Origin: a bacterium | Lineage (GTDB): Bacteria; Arandabacterota; Arandabacteria; Arandabacterales; Arandabacteraceae | DNA: 8,773 bases | Direction of reading: 5' to 3' | Assembly: GCA_025774405.1 (NCBI GenBank) | Contig: JALGWB010000068.1 | Span: 1-8,773, forward strand | In this document: piece by piece, positions 6,654-8,773 of the stretch | How the letters are laid out: the number at the start of each line of letters is the position of its first letter | Position numbering within the stretch: the stretch's first letter is position 1 | Position numbers and translations under genes: made by a program | The notes under the pieces: generated by a model | Seen by the model: only the letters and a program-made list of their open reading frames with translations | Told to the model about the DNA's origin: nothing | Database searches by the model: none

Positions 6654-8773
6654 ATGGAACGCAAACCTGCCGGCGGGTGGGGCTGGACTGACTACGAAGA
6701 ACTCTCCTACCGTCGCCACTCCCTTATGAGACACCTCGCAATTGTGGCCACCCTTGCCGTCATCGCCATCGAGGGACTGGTGGTCAGGAGCCTGGTTGAG
6801 CAGCCCTATAGCGGTGTGATTCTGAGAGATTCAAGGATTGTAAGGGTTGCGGATCAGAGTCCAGCATTCATAGCAGGACTCAGGAAGGGAGACTATCTGG
6901 TTAGCATCAACGGGATCCCATGCGAGGACATAAGATCGATCTCTCAGTGTCTCAGCAATCTGAGGGCTGGAGATTTAGCCATCTATGAAGTCAGAAGGGG
7001 TGTGACCCAGCTTACGCTAGCTGTCAGGCTTGCCAGGCTCCCTCAGGCTGAGCTCATGCGCAAGATCTCCATGATTGTTGTTGCACTGAGCTTCGTTGCC
7101 ATAGGCCTGGTCGTCTATTTCAGACGTCCAGATAGGCTGGCCCTCGTCTTCTACCTGCTGTGTCTTGCTTTCGCCCTGGTCCTTACCAATGTAGCAAGCT
7201 TTGGGCATGGCACTGCTCGATCACTCCCGCGATCATTGTTCTCCGATCTGCTTCAGCTCTTGCTACCGGCACTTTTCCTCCATTTCTTCCTGCTGTTTCC
7301 AGCAAAAAGCCGTGCTTTGAGGCGACATCCTCAACTTGAGAAGCTGATTTATAGCCCTGCCGCTGTGCTTTTTGGCTTCTCTGCGCTGATCACCGTATCG
7401 GTTTTCAGGGGTTCGAAGGTATCGCCCACTTCTATTGCACTTCTGCAAACGATAACAGCTATCTACTTCGGTCTCATGATCGCCGGCGGTCTGATCGCCT
7501 TTGTGCGCGGCTACAGCCGTGTGAAAAGTGCCAGGTTCAAACAGAAGTTGAAGGGTGTGGTCTGGGGCACACTTGGAGGTATCACCCCCCTTCTGGGTGT
7601 ACAGATTCTTCTTAACATCAACCCCACACTTGAGATCCCCGGCGAACGGCTTGTCTTCCTGCCACTTGTTCTCGTCCCACTGGCTTTCGGACATGCCATT
7701 GTGCGCTATGGGCTGCTTGACCTGCAGCTGGTGTTCCGACGCAGTCTCATCTATACACTTCTGGTCGCAGCTCTCGCTTCGGTCTATTTTGTTGTCGTCT
7801 ATGGGATTGGACGTCTGGCTTCACGCTTCATAGGAAGTGCTGATCTGCTATTCTCAATCATCTCCATCTTTGTGATCACAATGCTGATCTCACCCCTGCG
7901 CTCTCGCATAAGGCTTGTGGTTGATAGAACCTTCTTCAGGGATGAGTACAACTATCGAAAAGTGCTTAAACAGATAAGCCACTCCCTTGTTGGAATGGTA
8001 AGTCTTGAGGGTTTGGTGAGCTACATCTGCATAAGGGTAACTGAGGTTACCCGTGCCTCTTCTGTTGCAATATATCTAAGAGATGAGCACCTTGGCATCT
8101 ACTCGGCAAAGTATGCTGTCAAGTTGAAGCACCAGATGCTTAAGTCTTTCAGTGAGGATTCTCCCCTGATAAGGCACCTTGAACGAACCAAGGGCATCAT
8201 CAATATCGAACGGCAAATCGCCTCGAGGCGTCCCCTGCCAATCCCATATGCTGAGATTGAAACCTTACTGAGAAACAATGCTGCCCTGGTGGTACCGTTC
8301 ATGTATAAATCCAAACTGCTGGGATTTATGACAGTCGGGAGCAAGGCAGATGAGGAATTCTATGGAGGAACCGACATCGAATTGCTTGAAACGCTGAGTG
8401 ATCAGGTTTCAGTCGCCATAGAGAATACTCGCCTCTACCTTGAGGCAATCGAAAAACAAAAGATCGAAAGCGAATTGATGGTTGCCAAGGAGATTCAGCG
8501 GCGTTTTCTGCCAAAGACGTTCCCCAAGATCCCCGGAATCGAGACCGAGGCCATGAATTTCCCGAGCAAGCACATCGGAGGTGACTATTACGATATCATT
8601 GTGCTTGATCCGGCCAAGATATGCACAGTGATAGCTGATGTCTCAGGCAAGGGAGTGCCGGCAGCCTTGCTCATGGCTTCGCTTCAGTCTGCACTTAGAG
8701 CAGAGGCGCACCCACTGCGCAGCCCATCGGAGGTCGTCTCTGTCCTCAATAAGAGCATGTTTGAGCACACAGA
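6654..8773 (+). CDS. PDZ / multi-TM / GAF / SpoIIE (RsbU-type) PP2C phosphatase, 3'-truncated
   Basis: Predicted membrane-embedded serine/threonine phosphatase of the SpoIIE/RsbU type, which in known systems dephosphorylates anti-anti-sigma (STAS) proteins in partner switching. 706 residues are present and the frame is open at the window end. Order: cytoplasmic N-terminus; TM1 (about 27-46); PDZ domain (about 53-126, with RVADQSPAFIAGLRKGDYLVSINGIP typical of PDZ), predicted outside the cytoplasm; about nine membrane segments (138-415); GAF domain (about 437-592, ending in SDQVSVAIENTRLY); helical linker KEIQRRFLPKTFP (613-624); and the phosphatase domain with GGDYYD (642-647, metal-ligand D644) and DVSGKG (D662). 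The later metal-binding Asp motifs lie beyond the window. The membrane part ending in PLRSRIRLVVDRTFFRDEYNYR resembles sensor regions seen in many bacterial kinases and phosphatases. It is transcribed divergently from the TPR gene. The activating signal is unknown. Confidence 0.9.
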   Translation, partial: MERKPAGGWGWTDYEELSYRRHSLMRHLAIVATLAVIAIEGLVVRSLVEQPYSGVILRDSRIVRVADQSPAFIAGLRKGDYLVSINGIPCEDIRSISQCLSNLRAGDLAIYEVRRGVTQLTLAVRLARLPQAELMRKISMIVVALSFVAIGLVVYFRRPDRLALVFYLLCLAFALVLTNVASFGHGTARSLPRSLFSDLLQLLLPALFLHFFLLFPAKSRALRRHPQLEKLIYSPAAVLFGFSALITVSVFRGSKVSPTSIALLQTITAIYFGLMIAGGLIAFVRGYSRVKSARFKQKLKGVVWGTLGGITPLLGVQILLNINPTLEIPGERLVFLPLVLVPLAFGHAIVRYGLLDLQLVFRRSLIYTLLVAALASVYFVVVYGIGRLASRFIGSADLLFSIISIFVITMLISPLRSRIRLVVDRTFFRDEYNYRKVLKQISHSLVGMVSLEGLVSYICIRVTEVTRASSVAIYLRDEHLGIYSAKYAVKLKHQMLKSFSEDSPLIRHLERTKGIINIERQIASRRPLPIPYAEIETLLRNNAALVVPFMYKSKLLGFMTVGSKADEEFYGGTDIELLETLSDQVSVAIENTRLYLEAIEKQKIESELMVAKEIQRRFLPKTFPKIPGIETEAMNFPSKHIGGDYYDIIVLDPAKICTVIADVSGKGVPAALLMASLQSALRAEAHPLRSPSEVVSVLNKSMFEHT

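Noticed and set aside
6476..6664. 62-codon minus-strand frame across the divergent promoter region
   Set aside because: It overlaps the start of the TPR gene in another frame and both promoter candidates, and shows no motif or ribosome site.
7263..7694. 143-codon minus-strand open frame opposite the phosphatase membrane region
   Set aside because: Polar, low-complexity product typical of antisense to hydrophobic helices; the sense strand gives one continuous frame with recognised domains.

Overview
The window reads as an ordinary chromosomal segment of a bacterium with roughly half GC. Arginine codons AGG/AGA and isoleucine ATA are common, so it is not enterobacterial in style. A YfgM-like membrane-anchored TPR protein, a long cytoplasmic GH57 enzyme and a PDZ/GAF/SpoIIE phosphatase together suggest an envelope-rich, environmental, probably Gram-negative lineage. 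A candidate phylum such as Zixibacteria or another FCB-like group is possible, but this is inference from gene style, not a database match. No plasmid, phage, transposon, CRISPR, tRNA or rRNA signal was seen.

Layout: (1) Bases 2-2338, plus strand: the 3' part of leuS (leucyl-tRNA synthetase), already open at the left edge and beginning at the HIGH motif. (2) Bases 2348-3472, plus: a GT4-type glycosyltransferase, 9 bases after leuS and in the same frame. (3) Bases 3473-3621: a convergent intergenic gap with two small hairpins and no clear U-tract terminator. (4) Bases 3622-5811, minus: a 729-residue GH57 glycoside hydrolase. (5) Bases 5811-6500, minus: a membrane-anchored TPR protein with a TTG start and a strong Shine-Dalgarno site. 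Its stop overlaps the GH57 start (TGATG), so the two form an operon read TPR then GH57. (6) Bases 6501-6653: a divergent promoter region. (7) Bases 6654-8773, plus: a gene running off the right edge that encodes a polytopic membrane protein with an extracytoplasmic PDZ domain, about nine further membrane segments, a GAF domain and a SpoIIE/RsbU-type PP2C phosphatase domain.

How the genes fit together: leuS is housekeeping, and the glycosyltransferase behind it probably acts in envelope glycan or exopolysaccharide synthesis. The TPR/GH57 pair links an inner-membrane TPR anchor with alpha-glucan-type chemistry, although predicted topology places them on opposite sides of the membrane. The divergent phosphatase is a signalling protein that would control a downstream partner-switching target outside the window. 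I see no convincing new multi-gene system. The parts most worth a second look are the PDZ-membrane-GAF-SpoIIE phosphatase, the coupled TPR/GH57 operon and the shared divergent control region.
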